Assembly: GCA_965200775.1 (NCBI GenBank)
Contig: OZ241383.1
Coordinates: forward strand, 2,046,001-2,110,000
DNA length: 64,000 nucleotides
Origin: Poriferisocius sp965200775
GTDB taxonomy: Bacteria > Actinomycetota > Acidimicrobiia > Acidimicrobiales > Bin134
Direction of reading: 5' to 3'
In this document: piece after piece, positions 41,685 to 50,799 of the stretch
How positions within the stretch are numbered: position 1 is the first letter of the stretch
Layout: each line of letters opens with the position of its first letter
The notes under the pieces: model-generated
What the model saw: only the letters and a program-made list of their open reading frames with translations
The model's database searches: none
Told to the model about the DNA's origin: nothing
Position numbers and translations under genes: made by a program

Positions 41685-41721
41685 CACAATCCGACCCTCG
41701 AGTCGGCCGCCGGTCCCTGCA

Positions 41722-42804
41722 TCAGAACTCGATCACCTGGCGCACCACCTCGCCGTTTCGCACCGCTTCCAGAGCGAGGTTGATCTCGTCGATGGTGATG
41801 CGCCGGGTAATCATGCGTTCGAGGTCGAGCTTGCCGTACTTCCAGAGCCGTAGCAGCCGGTGGAAGTCGGTGCGCGAGTCGGTGCCGCCGTAGTACGAAC
41901 CCACCAGGGTCTTCTCGTTGTAGAACAGCTCGAAGGCGTTCAACGACACCGTCTCCTCCATGCGGCCCACCCCCACGATGCAGCAGGTTCCGCCCCGGCG
42001 GGTCATGTCGTATGCGGATCGCATGAGGGCGGGAATGCCCACGCACTCCAGGGCGTAGTCGAACCCCTCGCCGCCGGTGACCTCGTTCCTGGCCCCTTCC
42101 AGGTCGTCGGGCAGCACGGCGTGGGTGGCTCCGAAGGCTATGGCCTCGTCCAGCTTGGCCGGGTTCTTGTCCACGGCCACGATCTCGGCCGCCCCGGCAA
42201 TCTTGGCCCCCTGGATGGCAGACACGCCCACGCCCCCGGCGCCGAACACCACCACCGACGAGCCGGGAGACACCTTGGCGGTGTTGAGAGCGGCTCCCGC
42301 GCCGGTCATCACCCCGCAGCCGATGAGCGAGGCCACGTCCAGCGGGATGTCGGGGTCGATCTTCACCACGCCCTGGCGGGGCATCACCGTCTTCTCGACG
42401 AACGTGCCCGCTCCCGCCATGCCGCCGAGTTCGGTGTCTCCCTGGCGGAACTTCATGCGGGCCATCTGAGCGAAGGCGATGTTGGGGCACAGGTTGGGCT
42501 GGTTGCGTCCGGTGCAGTAGGCGCAGTTGCCACACGGGGGCGACCACATAACGATCACGTGGTCGCCGGAAGCGAGGTCGTCCACGTTGGCACCGACCTC
42601 CTCGATGATCCCCGCTCCTTCGTGACCCAGCACAGCGGGGGGAGCCTGGGGGATGGTTCCGTTCATGGCCGACACGTCGGAGTGGCACACCCCAGTGTGG
42701 GTGATCTTCACGACCACGTCGTCGGGCCCCACGTCCATCATCTCTACGTCGTCGCACACTTCAAGGGTGAGGTCGCCGACATCACGCATAATCGCAGCAA
42801 GCAT
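41722..42804 (-). CDS. Zinc-dependent alcohol dehydrogenase (class III-like), 360 aa
   Basis: MDR-family NAD-dependent dehydrogenase. Catalytic zinc ligands: Cys in H-T-G-V-C-H-S-D and His/Glu in L-G-H-E-G-A-G; structural zinc: C-G-N-C-A-Y-C-T-G-R-N-Q-P-N-L-C. Rossmann motif V-V-V-F-G-A-G-G-V-G-V-S-A. Length and the G-C-G-V-M-T-G-A-G-A segment resemble class III or NDMA-dependent enzymes. Probably oxidises an alcohol intermediate of the pathway encoded downstream. First gene of the leftward unit; divergent from the gene at 42895. Confidence 0.92.
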   Translation of the reverse strand: MLAAIMRDVGDLTLEVCDDVEMMDVGPDDVVVKITHTGVCHSDVSAMNGTIPQAPPAVLGHEGAGIIEEVGANVDDLASGDHVIVMWSPPCGNCAYCTGRNQPNLCPNIAFAQMARMKFRQGDTELGGMAGAGTFVEKTVMPRQGVVKIDPDIPLDVASLIGCGVMTGAGAALNTAKVSPGSSVVVFGAGGVGVSAIQGAKIAGAAEIVAVDKNPAKLDEAIAFGATHAVLPDDLEGARNEVTGGEGFDYALECVGIPALMRSAYDMTRRGGTCCIVGVGRMEETVSLNAFELFYNEKTLVGSYYGGTDSRTDFHRLLRLWKYGKLDLERMITRRITIDEINLALEAVRNGEVVRQVIEF

Positions 42805-42894
42805 GGAGTGATCGTAGGCCGCGCTGCTCGGTCACGGCACACCTGGGCATTACGACACATTCGGGAACCACGACGGGAGATAGCCTCGTCAACC

Positions 42895-44052
42895 ATGCCT
42901 CAAACCATTCCCCTCGATGTCGAGGAGCTGAACCGGCAGGTCGAGTTCTGGGACATGCTGGTGATCGAGAACTCCCGGCGGCGCACCGGCCTCACCTCGG
43001 GGCTGATCCCGGTGCGGGAATACACCGGCTATTCGGGGATGGAGGCCTGGCTGCGGTGGCCCGACATCCTGGCCCGCTGCGACGAGGTGATCGAGGCCTC
43101 CGAGCTGGGCGCAAGGATGCGGGGACCGGGCACCCAGACCACCAACGCCCACCCCTTCGCCCTGGCCTGCATCCCGTTCGGGGGGTGGCGAGCGCTGCAG
43201 GAACTGTCGGCAATGGGGCTCACCACCCAGGTGGACGATGTGGAGGACCGGGTGCGGTTCCTCATCGACTACTGGATCCGCTGGGTGGAGCCGTGGCGGG
43301 GAGACGGGTTCCGGTCGTGCTGGGACGCGGCCGACACGCTGCGAACCTGCGACCCGGACGTGATCGACACCCTGTACCAGGCGGCATGGCCGGTGGAGAG
43401 CGACACCGAGAACCGGACGGCCCGGCGGTTCGTGGCCGGGCTCCAGCAGTACCTGTTCCTGCTGTATCTGGACACCCGGCTGGGCACCGGCGACACCGGC
43501 CCCTACCCGCTGCCCAACGGCCGCCACATGATCGTGCGGGAGTTCTCGTCCTTGGCCCATAGCTGGATCCCCTGGAGCCATGTCAGCGCCGGTGTCCCCC
43601 ACCAGAACCTGGTGGTGGGGTTGGTGTTCCGCCCGGGGGTTCACAACCGTGTGAACGACCTGTCGTCCACGTTTTCGGTGCCGGCCGACAACCTGGCCTG
43701 GTTGGAGGCAATGTCGGTGTTCGAGCCCCTACCGGGCGGCGAGCTGGTGCCGGTCGGCCCCGAGGAGTTGCCCGACATCCTGGCCGCGGTCAAAAAGGCC
43801 CAGGCCGACGCCTACCGGCTGATGAACACCTGGACGTTCGAGGAGAAGGTTCGCAACGGAACCCACGTGTACTTCCGGGGCCTGATGTGGCCGTTCACCA
43901 ACATGGTGGGCATCGACGACGAGTTCGACTGGTCGGTGCCCCACCCCCACACAGCGGAGATGGTTTGGCCCATCTTCGCCGGGGGACTACCCGAACAGGA
44001 GGGTGCCGACGAGATCACCTGGCCCATGTTCCCCCGGCTGGAAGTCTCCTGA
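42895..44052 (+). CDS. Uncharacterised protein, 385 aa
   Basis: No family recognised. A soluble, Trp-rich, mostly helical protein, starting M-P-Q-T-I-P-L-D-V-E-E-L-N. Conserved-looking stretches include W-L-R-W-P-D-I-L-A-R-C-D-E-V-I-E, F-R-S-C-W-D-A-A-D-T-L and H-M-I-V-R-E-F-S-S-L-A-H-S-W-I-P-W-S-H. The N-terminal R-R-x-T-G-L-T-S-G and the many Trp/His residues could bind a cofactor, but this is speculation. The open frame upstream of the ATG lies in the dehydrogenase gene and is not used. Followed by the LLM oxidoreductase on the same strand. Confidence 0.7.
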   Translation: MPQTIPLDVEELNRQVEFWDMLVIENSRRRTGLTSGLIPVREYTGYSGMEAWLRWPDILARCDEVIEASELGARMRGPGTQTTNAHPFALACIPFGGWRALQELSAMGLTTQVDDVEDRVRFLIDYWIRWVEPWRGDGFRSCWDAADTLRTCDPDVIDTLYQAAWPVESDTENRTARRFVAGLQQYLFLLYLDTRLGTGDTGPYPLPNGRHMIVREFSSLAHSWIPWSHVSAGVPHQNLVVGLVFRPGVHNRVNDLSSTFSVPADNLAWLEAMSVFEPLPGGELVPVGPEELPDILAAVKKAQADAYRLMNTWTFEEKVRNGTHVYFRGLMWPFTNMVGIDDEFDWSVPHPHTAEMVWPIFAGGLPEQEGADEITWPMFPRLEVS

Positions 44053-44083
44053 GCAATGAGAAAGGGCCAACAAGCAGCGAACC

Positions 44084-44153
44084 CGGCGAGGAGCGACACC
44101 CGATGAAGATCGACATGGCGGCGAGGAGTGACACCCGATGAAGATCGACATGG
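44084..44153 (+). repeat. 35-bp tandem duplication over a translation start
   Basis: Two adjacent 35-base units (44084-44118 and 44119-44153) carry the same SD-like GGCGAGGAG and ATGAAGATCGACATGG start, differing at one base (C/T). The upstream copy starts a 12-codon ORF at 44103 whose TGA (44139-44141) overlaps the true ATG at 44138. Confidence 0.9.
44103..44141 (+). other. 12-codon leader ORF created by the duplication
   Basis: Encodes M-K-I-D-M-A-A-R-S-D-T-R and stops in an ATGA overlap with the LLM oxidoreductase. The first five residues equal those of the main protein because the start region was copied out of frame. Likely causes translational coupling; no function for the peptide itself is proposed. 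Confidence 0.6.
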
Positions 44154-45148
44154 CGTTGTCGGCCGAGCTGGACGGAGTTGGGGACCAGGCTCGGGCCTAC
44201 GAGGCAATGGGAGCCGACGGGGTGTTCACCTTTGAGGGCAAGCGGGACATCTTCTTCCCGCTGGTGGATGCGGCCAACCACACCGGCCTCGACATCTACA
44301 CCAACGTGGCCATCGCCCTGCCCCGCAGCCCGATGCACCTGGCCTACCAGGCCTTCGACCTGCACCGGCTGTCGGGCGGGAGGTTCGCCCTGGGTCTGGG
44401 ATCGCAGATAAAGCCCCACATCACCAAGCGCTACAGCGCCGTGTGGGACCGGCCGGTGGCCCAGATGCGGGAGCTAATAGCGGCCACCAAAGCCATCTTC
44501 GCCTGCTGGCAGGATGGCGAGCGGCTCGACTTCCGGGGCGACTACTACACGTTCACGCTCAGCACCCCGATCTTCGAGCCCGAGCCTCTGGAGTGGGGAG
44601 CACCCCCCATCTGGGCGGGAGCGCTGGGGCCGAAGATGACCCGGATGGTGGCCGAGACCGCCGACGGCCTGTTGTTGCACCCGTTCTGCACCGAACACTT
44701 CCTCCGCACCAGGACCATGCCCGAGGTGGACGCCGGCTTGGCCGCCGCAGGGCGCCAACGGGACCGTTTCACCTGCGGCGTCGGGGTGATCGTCGGGCTC
44801 TACGGCGAGGATGCCGACGAGCGCGAGGCCGCCAAGGTGGAGCAGCGGTGCCGGTCGAACCTGGGCTTCTACGGCTCTACCCCGGCCTACCGGGTGGTGC
44901 TGGACGCCCACGGCTGGGGTGGGCTGCAGGACGAGCTGAACCGGCTAACCAAGCAGGGCCGCTGGGATGCCATCGGCGATGTTTGGGACGACGAAATGGT
45001 CCACACCCTCAGCATCCAGGGCACCCCAACCGAGGCCGCCGGTGAGATTCGCCGCCGGTTCGCCGGCCTGGCCGACCGTGTACACCTCTCCCTGCACGGG
45101 GCTCCCATGACCCTGGTGGCAGAGCTTTTCGACGCTCTGAAGGGCTGA
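44138..45148 (+). CDS. LLM-class F420-dependent oxidoreductase, 336 aa
   Basis: Luciferase-like TIM-barrel oxidoreductase of the F420-binding type common in Actinobacteria. Visible features are A-Y-E-A-M-G-A-D-G-V-F-T-F-E-G, the N-V-A-I-A-L-P-R-S-P-M strand, the G-R-F-A-L-G-L-G-S-Q segment and P-P-I-W-A-G-A-L-G-P. It reduces or oxidises an unknown substrate with coenzyme F420 (FMN cannot be excluded). Translation seems coupled to the duplicated upstream start. Next to uncharacterised and acyl-CoA genes. Confidence 0.88.
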   Translation: MKIDMALSAELDGVGDQARAYEAMGADGVFTFEGKRDIFFPLVDAANHTGLDIYTNVAIALPRSPMHLAYQAFDLHRLSGGRFALGLGSQIKPHITKRYSAVWDRPVAQMRELIAATKAIFACWQDGERLDFRGDYYTFTLSTPIFEPEPLEWGAPPIWAGALGPKMTRMVAETADGLLLHPFCTEHFLRTRTMPEVDAGLAAAGRQRDRFTCGVGVIVGLYGEDADEREAAKVEQRCRSNLGFYGSTPAYRVVLDAHGWGGLQDELNRLTKQGRWDAIGDVWDDEMVHTLSIQGTPTEAAGEIRRRFAGLADRVHLSLHGAPMTLVAELFDALKG

Positions 45149-45162
45149 GCGGTCGCTTCGGA

Positions 45163-45459
45163 CTATTCGGGCTGTATGTGGGCTTCGACCCGATCGGCCG
45201 CCTCGTCGATCCACCCCTTGGAGGCGGCGTAGGCCAGCATCGCCTCGAACTGCGATTCCCACTCTGCGGTGGCCGCGCTTCCGGCCAGCTCCCGCACCAG
45301 GGCGATGTCGATCCACAGATGATTGTCCCGCTCCGACAGGGCGGCCCGGTTTCCGAATGCCTCAACCACTGCGGCGGCGTCGCCTTCGGCCACCACGTGG
45401 AACTCCACAAAGTTGTCGGTGTCTTCGAGGGTGATGGAGTCGGCCACTGCGAGGTACAT
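45163..45459 (-). CDS. Hypothetical protein, 98 aa
   Basis: Small acidic soluble protein (F-V-E-F-H-V-V-A-E-G-D-A-A-A-V-V-E-A-F-G near the start, W-I-D-E-A-A-D-R-V-E-A-H-I-Q-P-E at the end). Alternating strands and helices suggest an alpha/beta fold. It lies 14 bases before the LLM gene's end on the other strand and 16 bases after the MFS stop, so it is probably cotranscribed after the MFS gene. No family recognised. Confidence 0.55.
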   Translation of the reverse strand: MYLAVADSITLEDTDNFVEFHVVAEGDAAAVVEAFGNRAALSERDNHLWIDIALVRELAGSAATAEWESQFEAMLAYAASKGWIDEAADRVEAHIQPE

Positions 45460-45475
45460 GGCTCCAGCTTGGTGG

Positions 45476-46879
45476 TTAGCGGGGGCGGGTGTCGATCCGG
45501 AGGCTGGACGGCAGCGACAACAGCGCGGTGACGATGACCATCCCCATCAAAAGGTCGAGGGCGTCGCTGGCCGAGGCAGCCGAGGTCACGAACGTGAGCC
45601 CGAGAGCCACGCCGATGGTGGTGGCTACTCGCTGAGCGGTGAGGTTGATGCCGGTGGCCAGGGAATGCTGCTCGGGGGGAACGTCGCTCACCGCGGCTGC
45701 CATGAACGACGGGAACACCATGCCGGTGGCCACCCCTAGCACGGTCATGCCCACCACGAACGCCACGGCGTGGGGCTCGTCGCCCAGCACCAGCCACAAC
45801 ATCACGGTGGTGCCGATGTAAACGGCGGTGCCGGGGATGATGAACACCCGGTGGCCGGTCCGGTGAGCAACCCGTCCGATGAGCACACCAACCACCCCGG
45901 CGAACAGCGCCAACGGGGCCACAGCCAGCCCGCCCTCAAGGGGGGTCCACCCCCAGGATCGGATGATGATAACGGTGAAGCCGAAGAACATCCCGAACCA
46001 CGACGAGGCGAAGATCAGCATGGAGAGGTTGCTCCGGCGCACGTTGGGAAGGAGGAAGAGCCGCAGCTCCACCAGCGGGTTGGGGTGGTGCAGCGAACGC
46101 CTCACGAACAGGCCGAACACCGCCAGCCCCCCGACGATGCTGCCAACCACTCGCTCGTCCGACCATCCCCACGGGCTGCTCTGGACGATGCCCAGGGTGA
46201 CGAGCGCTGTGGCTGCGGCCACCATCACTCCGCCAACGGGGTCGGGCAGCGCACGGGCGTGGTCGCTGCGGGACTCTCCGAACACCATCGGCGCCACCGC
46301 CATGACGATGAGACAAAACGGGACGTTGAGCCAGAACATCCACTCCCAGCCCAGCCACTCGATGGCAAACCCGCCCACCGGCGGACCCGCTGCCGACGAC
46401 GTGCCCCCGGCCACGGCCCAGATACCGATGGCCAACGGGAGGCGGTTGGAGGGCAGCGAGGCCACCAGCAGGGCCACCGCGGCGGGGTTGATGGCCGAAG
46501 CCCCCACCGCCATGACCGCTCGCGCCCCGATCAGCACGCCCACCGAGGGGGCCAGCCCTCCCATCACCGACCCGACCAGGAAAACGAACGTTCCGGCCAG
46601 CAGCACCCGTCGCCGGCCGAGGCGGTCGGCCAGCACGCCTCCGGGTACCAGCGTGGCGGCCCCGACGATGGTGAAGACATTGGTGATCCACGACAGCGTT
46701 GGATCGGAAGCCCCGGGAAAAGCCTCCCCCAACGCCGGGTAGCCCACCGTCATTATCGACAGGCCGATCCCGGTCAACGAGGCCGACGTAACCAGGACGG
46801 CCACCCCGACCGCCGGTCCCCGTCGCAGGACCGGTCGGAGAGGCCCGTGGGCCGGTTGGGGCGGCGTCGCTGCGGTCAC
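45476..46879 (-). CDS. MFS multidrug-type exporter (DHA2-like), 467 aa
   Basis: Integral membrane transporter with about 14 hydrophobic segments. Motif A-like L-A-D-R-L-G-R-R-R-V-L-L lies after the second segment, and the motif C-like G-P-P-V-G-G in the fifth region marks a drug/proton antiporter of the 14-TM (EmrB/QacA) group. Probably exports small hydrophobic compounds. Divergent from the crotonase gene at 46954 with 74 bases between them. Confidence 0.88.
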   Translation of the reverse strand: MTAATPPQPAHGPLRPVLRRGPAVGVAVLVTSASLTGIGLSIMTVGYPALGEAFPGASDPTLSWITNVFTIVGAATLVPGGVLADRLGRRRVLLAGTFVFLVGSVMGGLAPSVGVLIGARAVMAVGASAINPAAVALLVASLPSNRLPLAIGIWAVAGGTSSAAGPPVGGFAIEWLGWEWMFWLNVPFCLIVMAVAPMVFGESRSDHARALPDPVGGVMVAAATALVTLGIVQSSPWGWSDERVVGSIVGGLAVFGLFVRRSLHHPNPLVELRLFLLPNVRRSNLSMLIFASSWFGMFFGFTVIIIRSWGWTPLEGGLAVAPLALFAGVVGVLIGRVAHRTGHRVFIIPGTAVYIGTTVMLWLVLGDEPHAVAFVVGMTVLGVATGMVFPSFMAAAVSDVPPEQHSLATGINLTAQRVATTIGVALGLTFVTSAASASDALDLLMGMVIVTALLSLPSSLRIDTRPR

Positions 46880-46953
46880 CTAGCGTTTGCCTCCAGGAAG
46901 CACGGCGATGATTTCCTGGACACGAGAGGCCACGCTAGACGAGGAGCCAGCCG

Positions 46954-47802
46954 ATGGGCAGCAAAGACGAGAGCGGCACGGTTACCGAAGCGGTCGGCGG
47001 CGACATCCTGATCGAGCAAAGCGGCGGGGTGCTTACCCTCACGTTGAACCGGCCCGACGCTCACAACGCCATCACCCCCGACCAGCGGAATTTCCTGGCC
47101 GAAGAGTTCGCCCGAGCCGGCGAGGACCTGTCGGTGCGGGCCGTGATCTTCACCGCCACCGGCAAGGGTTTCTGCACCGGCGCCGACCTGCGGGCGTCCA
47201 GGCCCGAGCAGGTTCGCCCGCCCGGAGCCCCCGACCGGGCCATCCTGGAGGTGGCCAGGGGGATCAAGACCGGAGCCCAGAAGCTGGTGGCCGCCATCCT
47301 CGACTGCGAGAAGCCGGTGATCGCCGCGGTGAACGGAACCGCGGCCGGCATGGGGGTTCACATGGCGGTGGCCTGCGACCTGGTGATCGCCGCCGAGGGT
47401 GTGCGGTTCATCGAGGTGTTCGTGCGCAGGGGGCTGGTGCCCGACGCCGGCGGTGTGTACCTGCTGCCCCGACTGATCGGCCCGCAGAAGGCCAAGGAAC
47501 TGATGTTTTTCGGCGACGATGTGAGCGCCGCCGATGCTGCGGCCATGGGTCTGGTGAACCGGGTGGTTCCCCCCGACGAGCTGATGGTCACCGCCCGGCA
47601 GTGGGCCGAGAGACTGGCAGCGCAGCCCACCAAGAGCCTGACCATGAGCAAGATGCTGATGAACCGCAGCTTCGAGACCAGCCGTCAAACCATGTTCGAG
47701 ATGGAGTCCTGGGCCCAAGAGGTGCTGATGGCCGGGGAGGACGCCGAGGAGGGGGTAAACGCCTTCAAGGAGCGGCGTGACCCGAACTGGAAGGGCTGGT
47801 AG
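46954..47802 (+). CDS. Enoyl-CoA hydratase/isomerase family, 282 aa
   Basis: Crotonase-fold enzyme: G-K-G-F-C-T-G-A-D-L (about 71-80) gives the first oxyanion NH, and G-T-A-A-G-M-G-V-H-M-A-V-A-C-D-L the second. The segment F-I-E-V-F-V-R-R-G-L-V-P-D-A-G-G is the form with an Asp in place of the second catalytic Glu, as in PaaG/isomerase-like members, so isomerisation is as likely as hydration. SD GAGGAG upstream. Convergent with the acyl-CoA dehydrogenase, two bases between stops. Confidence 0.88.
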   Translation: MGSKDESGTVTEAVGGDILIEQSGGVLTLTLNRPDAHNAITPDQRNFLAEEFARAGEDLSVRAVIFTATGKGFCTGADLRASRPEQVRPPGAPDRAILEVARGIKTGAQKLVAAILDCEKPVIAAVNGTAAGMGVHMAVACDLVIAAEGVRFIEVFVRRGLVPDAGGVYLLPRLIGPQKAKELMFFGDDVSAADAAAMGLVNRVVPPDELMVTARQWAERLAAQPTKSLTMSKMLMNRSFETSRQTMFEMESWAQEVLMAGEDAEEGVNAFKERRDPNWKGW

Positions 47803-47804
47803 TT

Positions 47805-49025
47805 CTACCGGGTCGGTCGCGGCCGGCTGGCCAGCGCCCTGCCGATGGCGGCGAGTTGGCGGCTACCCCCGCCAAAGGTGTTCTCCAACTGCTTGACCCA
47901 CAGGAAGTAGCGATGGACGGGGTAGTCGACGTCGGCTCCCATTCCCCCGTGCAGGTGCTGGGTGACGTGTACAACTCGCTGGCCGGCGTCGGCCGACCAC
48001 CATTTGGCCACCGCGGCTGCATCGGCGATCTCGGGTGTGGGACGGCCCTGGTCGATGAGCCACGCCGCCTGGAGGAGGGTGACCTCCATGCAGTCGGTGT
48101 CGATGTAGCAGTCGGCGGCTCGCAGGGCCACTCCCTGGTTGGTGGACAGCGGTCGGCCGAACTGCTCCCGCTGCGAGGTGTAGGCCGCGGCCATCGCGGT
48201 GGCTTCCTCGCAGCACCCCAATGCCACCGCGGCCACCGCCACCTGGGCTCTCGCCAGCGTCCACTCCACGATTGACCGACCATCAGCGCGGCGGCCATCG
48301 GCATCGCCCAGCTTGTTGTCGCCGCTCACCACCACCGACCGCAGGGTGAGCTCGCCGTGGAGTTCCCGGTTGGTGGTCTCGCTCAGCTCCACCTCCACCC
48401 CGTCGGCGTCGAGGTTAACCACGAACACCGCCAAGTCGCCCCCGTCAATCCCACCGTCGCTGCCAATCCTACCGTCGCTGCCGTCGCAGATGTCACCGCT
48501 GCCGTCGACGATCCTGGCCGGCACTACCACGGCGTCGGCCACCCCCGCGGCGGGCACAGCCGGCTTGACCCCGTCCAACACCCAATCGCCTTGGTCACCC
48601 CGGACGGCGGTCACCGACGATGCCAGCGGGTCGTCAGCCCCCCATTCCGCAAACGCCCCTGTGAGCACGGCCCGGCCCGAGGCCACCGGGTCGAGCAGGC
48701 GATCCCGCAACGCCTCCGAGCCGAACTCGGCAATCGGCATCGCCCCCAGCACCAGCGTGGGCCACAGCGGCACCGGTGCCACCCGACGGCCCTGCTCCCG
48801 CAACACAAGAGCAGTTTCGACCATGCCGAGGCCGAGACCGCCGTGTTCCTCGTCTATCGCCACCCCGAGCAGGTCGGAACCGGCCAGAGCAGCCCAAAGC
48901 TCCCGGTCGAACCGCTCTTCGGTGCGCTCCACCTCTGCGACCCGGTCGGCATCCGAGGAGCCGGAGAACACCTGGGCGGCTAGCGCCGCAACCGCTACCT
49001 GCGCCTCGTTCAAATCGAAGTTCAT
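47805..49025 (-). CDS. Acyl-CoA dehydrogenase family protein, 406 aa
   Basis: Flavoprotein fold: N-terminal helical domain (E-E-H-G-G-L-G-L-G-M-V-E-T-A), central beta domain, C-terminal four-helix part ending in Q-H-L-H-G-G-M-G-A-D-V-D-Y-P-V-H-R-Y, the FAD-binding signature. The catalytic base is not obvious. An unusual G/D-rich loop (S-G-D-I-C-D-G-S-D-G-R-I-G-S-D-G-G) is inserted in the middle domain. Paired with the next acyl-CoA dehydrogenase as likely alpha/beta subunits of a heterotetrameric enzyme, as in actinobacterial steroid side-chain ACADs (inference). Confidence 0.88.
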   Translation of the reverse strand: MNFDLNEAQVAVAALAAQVFSGSSDADRVAEVERTEERFDRELWAALAGSDLLGVAIDEEHGGLGLGMVETALVLREQGRRVAPVPLWPTLVLGAMPIAEFGSEALRDRLLDPVASGRAVLTGAFAEWGADDPLASSVTAVRGDQGDWVLDGVKPAVPAAGVADAVVVPARIVDGSGDICDGSDGRIGSDGGIDGGDLAVFVVNLDADGVEVELSETTNRELHGELTLRSVVVSGDNKLGDADGRRADGRSIVEWTLARAQVAVAAVALGCCEEATAMAAAYTSQREQFGRPLSTNQGVALRAADCYIDTDCMEVTLLQAAWLIDQGRPTPEIADAAAVAKWWSADAGQRVVHVTQHLHGGMGADVDYPVHRYFLWVKQLENTFGGGSRQLAAIGRALASRPRPTR

Positions 49026-49086
49026 CGCCGACCGATCCCTGACGTTGCGGTGCCTGCCCGCTCCGGCACCTCGTGGGTTCGACAGC

Positions 49087-50274
49087 TCACCGCCGGCCTC
49101 CTCGGGCCATCTTGAGCCCGGTCCAGGCCACTATCTCGCGCTGAACCTCGTTGACCCCGCCGCCGAACGTGTTTATCTGGGCGGTGCGGGCCGCTCCCTC
49201 CACCCGTCCGGCCAGAAGTGCGCCGGGGCTCCCCTCCCTCAGGTGGGCACCGGCGCCCAGCACCCCGAGCAGCAGGTGATACACGTCGTTCACGGCCTCT
49301 GTGCCGTACACCTTCACTGCGGACGCCCGATGCGGTGCCAGCGAGTCGGCTGCCACCTCTGCGGCCATCCGCCAGTTGAGCAATTTCATTGCCTCCAGCT
49401 TGGCGTGGCACCGGGCCAGGTCCATCTGCACCCATTCCCGATCCAGCACCCTCTTGTCGCTTCCCGCCGCGGCGGGGGTGTCGGCGGCCCAGGCCACCAC
49501 CTCCTCGTATAGCTGGAACGACAGCGCTCCCACTGCGGCCAACCCCACACGCTCGTGGTTCAGTTGGCTGGTGATGAGCTTCCACCCCTCGTTCTCGGTC
49601 CCGACCAGGTTGGTGACCGGCACCCGAACCTCGTCGTAGTAGGTGGCGGTGGTGGTGGCGTTTCCCACGGTCACGATGGGCGTACACGAGAAGCCGGGGG
49701 TGTCGGTTGGGATGATGATGATGGAGATGCCCTTGTGTTTGGGGGCGTCGGGGTTGGTGCGGCACGCCAGCCAGATGTAGTCCACCTCATTGGCGCCCGA
49801 TGTCCACATCTTCTGGCCGTTGATCACCCACTGGTCGCCGTCTCGCACCGCTCGGGTGGTTAGCGATGCCAGGTCGGTGCCTGCTCCGGCCTCGCTGTAG
49901 CCGATGGCGAACAGGATGTCGCCGGTCAGAATGCCGGGCAGGTAGGTAGCCTTGTGCTCATCGGAACCGTGGGCCATGAGGGTGGGGCCGACGGTGTTGA
50001 GGGTTACGAACGGCATCGGGCAGCCGGACCGCTGGGCCTCGTCGAAGAAGATGAACTGGTCGATGGCTGACCTTCCTTGGCCCCCGTAGGCCTTGGGCCA
50101 GCCGAGGCCGAGCATCCCGTCCCGGCCGAGTCGGCGGAAAATCTCCCGGCGCACCGGGCTGGTCTCGTGGGCACCGTGGAGGGCCTGGAGGACCTCGTCG
50201 GTCATCAGGGTTGTGAAGTAGGCCCGAAGCTCGTCTCGTAGGGCTCGCTGCTCGTCTGTGTAATCGAGATGCAC
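49087..50274 (-). CDS. Acyl-CoA dehydrogenase, 395 aa
   Basis: GTG start. N-terminal D-Y-T-D-E-Q-R-A-L-R-D-E-L-R-A-Y-F, G-W-P-K-A-Y-G-G-Q-G-R-S, then the FAD/substrate motif A-I-G-Y-S-E-A-G-A-G-T-D-L-A-S-L and W-V-I-N-G-Q-K-M-W-T-S-G-A. The end, T-F-G-G-G-V-N-E-V-Q-R-E-I-V-A, is typical of long-chain or FadE-type members. Sits 61 bases upstream of its likely partner. Removes hydrogens from an acyl-CoA; substrate unknown. Confidence 0.92.
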   Translation of the reverse strand: MHLDYTDEQRALRDELRAYFTTLMTDEVLQALHGAHETSPVRREIFRRLGRDGMLGLGWPKAYGGQGRSAIDQFIFFDEAQRSGCPMPFVTLNTVGPTLMAHGSDEHKATYLPGILTGDILFAIGYSEAGAGTDLASLTTRAVRDGDQWVINGQKMWTSGANEVDYIWLACRTNPDAPKHKGISIIIIPTDTPGFSCTPIVTVGNATTTATYYDEVRVPVTNLVGTENEGWKLITSQLNHERVGLAAVGALSFQLYEEVVAWAADTPAAAGSDKRVLDREWVQMDLARCHAKLEAMKLLNWRMAAEVAADSLAPHRASAVKVYGTEAVNDVYHLLLGVLGAGAHLREGSPGALLAGRVEGAARTAQINTFGGGVNEVQREIVAWTGLKMARGGRR

Positions 50275-50358
50275 CGGGCAGCGACGCTATCAATGCCTGC
50301 GGGGCTGCACCGCTCCGGCGGGTTGGATGTATGTGGCCGGCCCGCCAGAGGGCGTCGG

Positions 50359-50697
50359 CTATAGGGCGTCGGCGCCCTGTTCCCCGGTGCGAATGCGGGT
50401 CAGGCCCTCCACCGAGGAGGTCCAGATCTTGCCGTCGCCGATCTTGCCCGTTCGTGCCGCAGAGGCGATGGCCTCGGTGGCCGCTGCGAGGGAGGAGTCA
50501 TCCACCACCACCTCGACCCGGGACTTGGGAGTGAACGAAACCTTGTACTCGGTTCCCCGGTAGGTTTCGGTGTGACCACCCTGGCGGCCAAACCCCTGGG
50601 CTTCGCTCACGGTCATACCCTGCACACCGACCTCGGCCAGCGCTTCTTTGATGGCTTCAACCTGATGCGGTTTGACCACTGCGGTGATGAGCTTCAT
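50359..50697 (-). CDS. glnB: Nitrogen regulatory protein P-II, 112 aa
   Basis: Trimeric signal protein sensing 2-oxoglutarate and ATP/ADP. T-loop with the modifiable Tyr 51 (Y-R-G-T-E-Y-K-V), B-loop T-G-K-I-G-D-G-K-I-W and C-loop T-R-I-R-T-G-E-Q-G-A-D-A-L are all present. SD GGAAGG upstream. No amtB or glnA adjacent, so its target is elsewhere. Confidence 0.95.
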   Translation of the reverse strand: MKLITAVVKPHQVEAIKEALAEVGVQGMTVSEAQGFGRQGGHTETYRGTEYKVSFTPKSRVEVVVDDSSLAAATEAIASAARTGKIGDGKIWTSSVEGLTRIRTGEQGADAL

Positions 50698-50799
50698 GGT
50701 GCTGTCCCTTCCTGGTTTCCGCTGAGGCTATCAGGTCAATACAAAATCAACAACGACCTCGAAAATATAGGTCTTTTGTGGCCACTTTGTGCTTTATGC

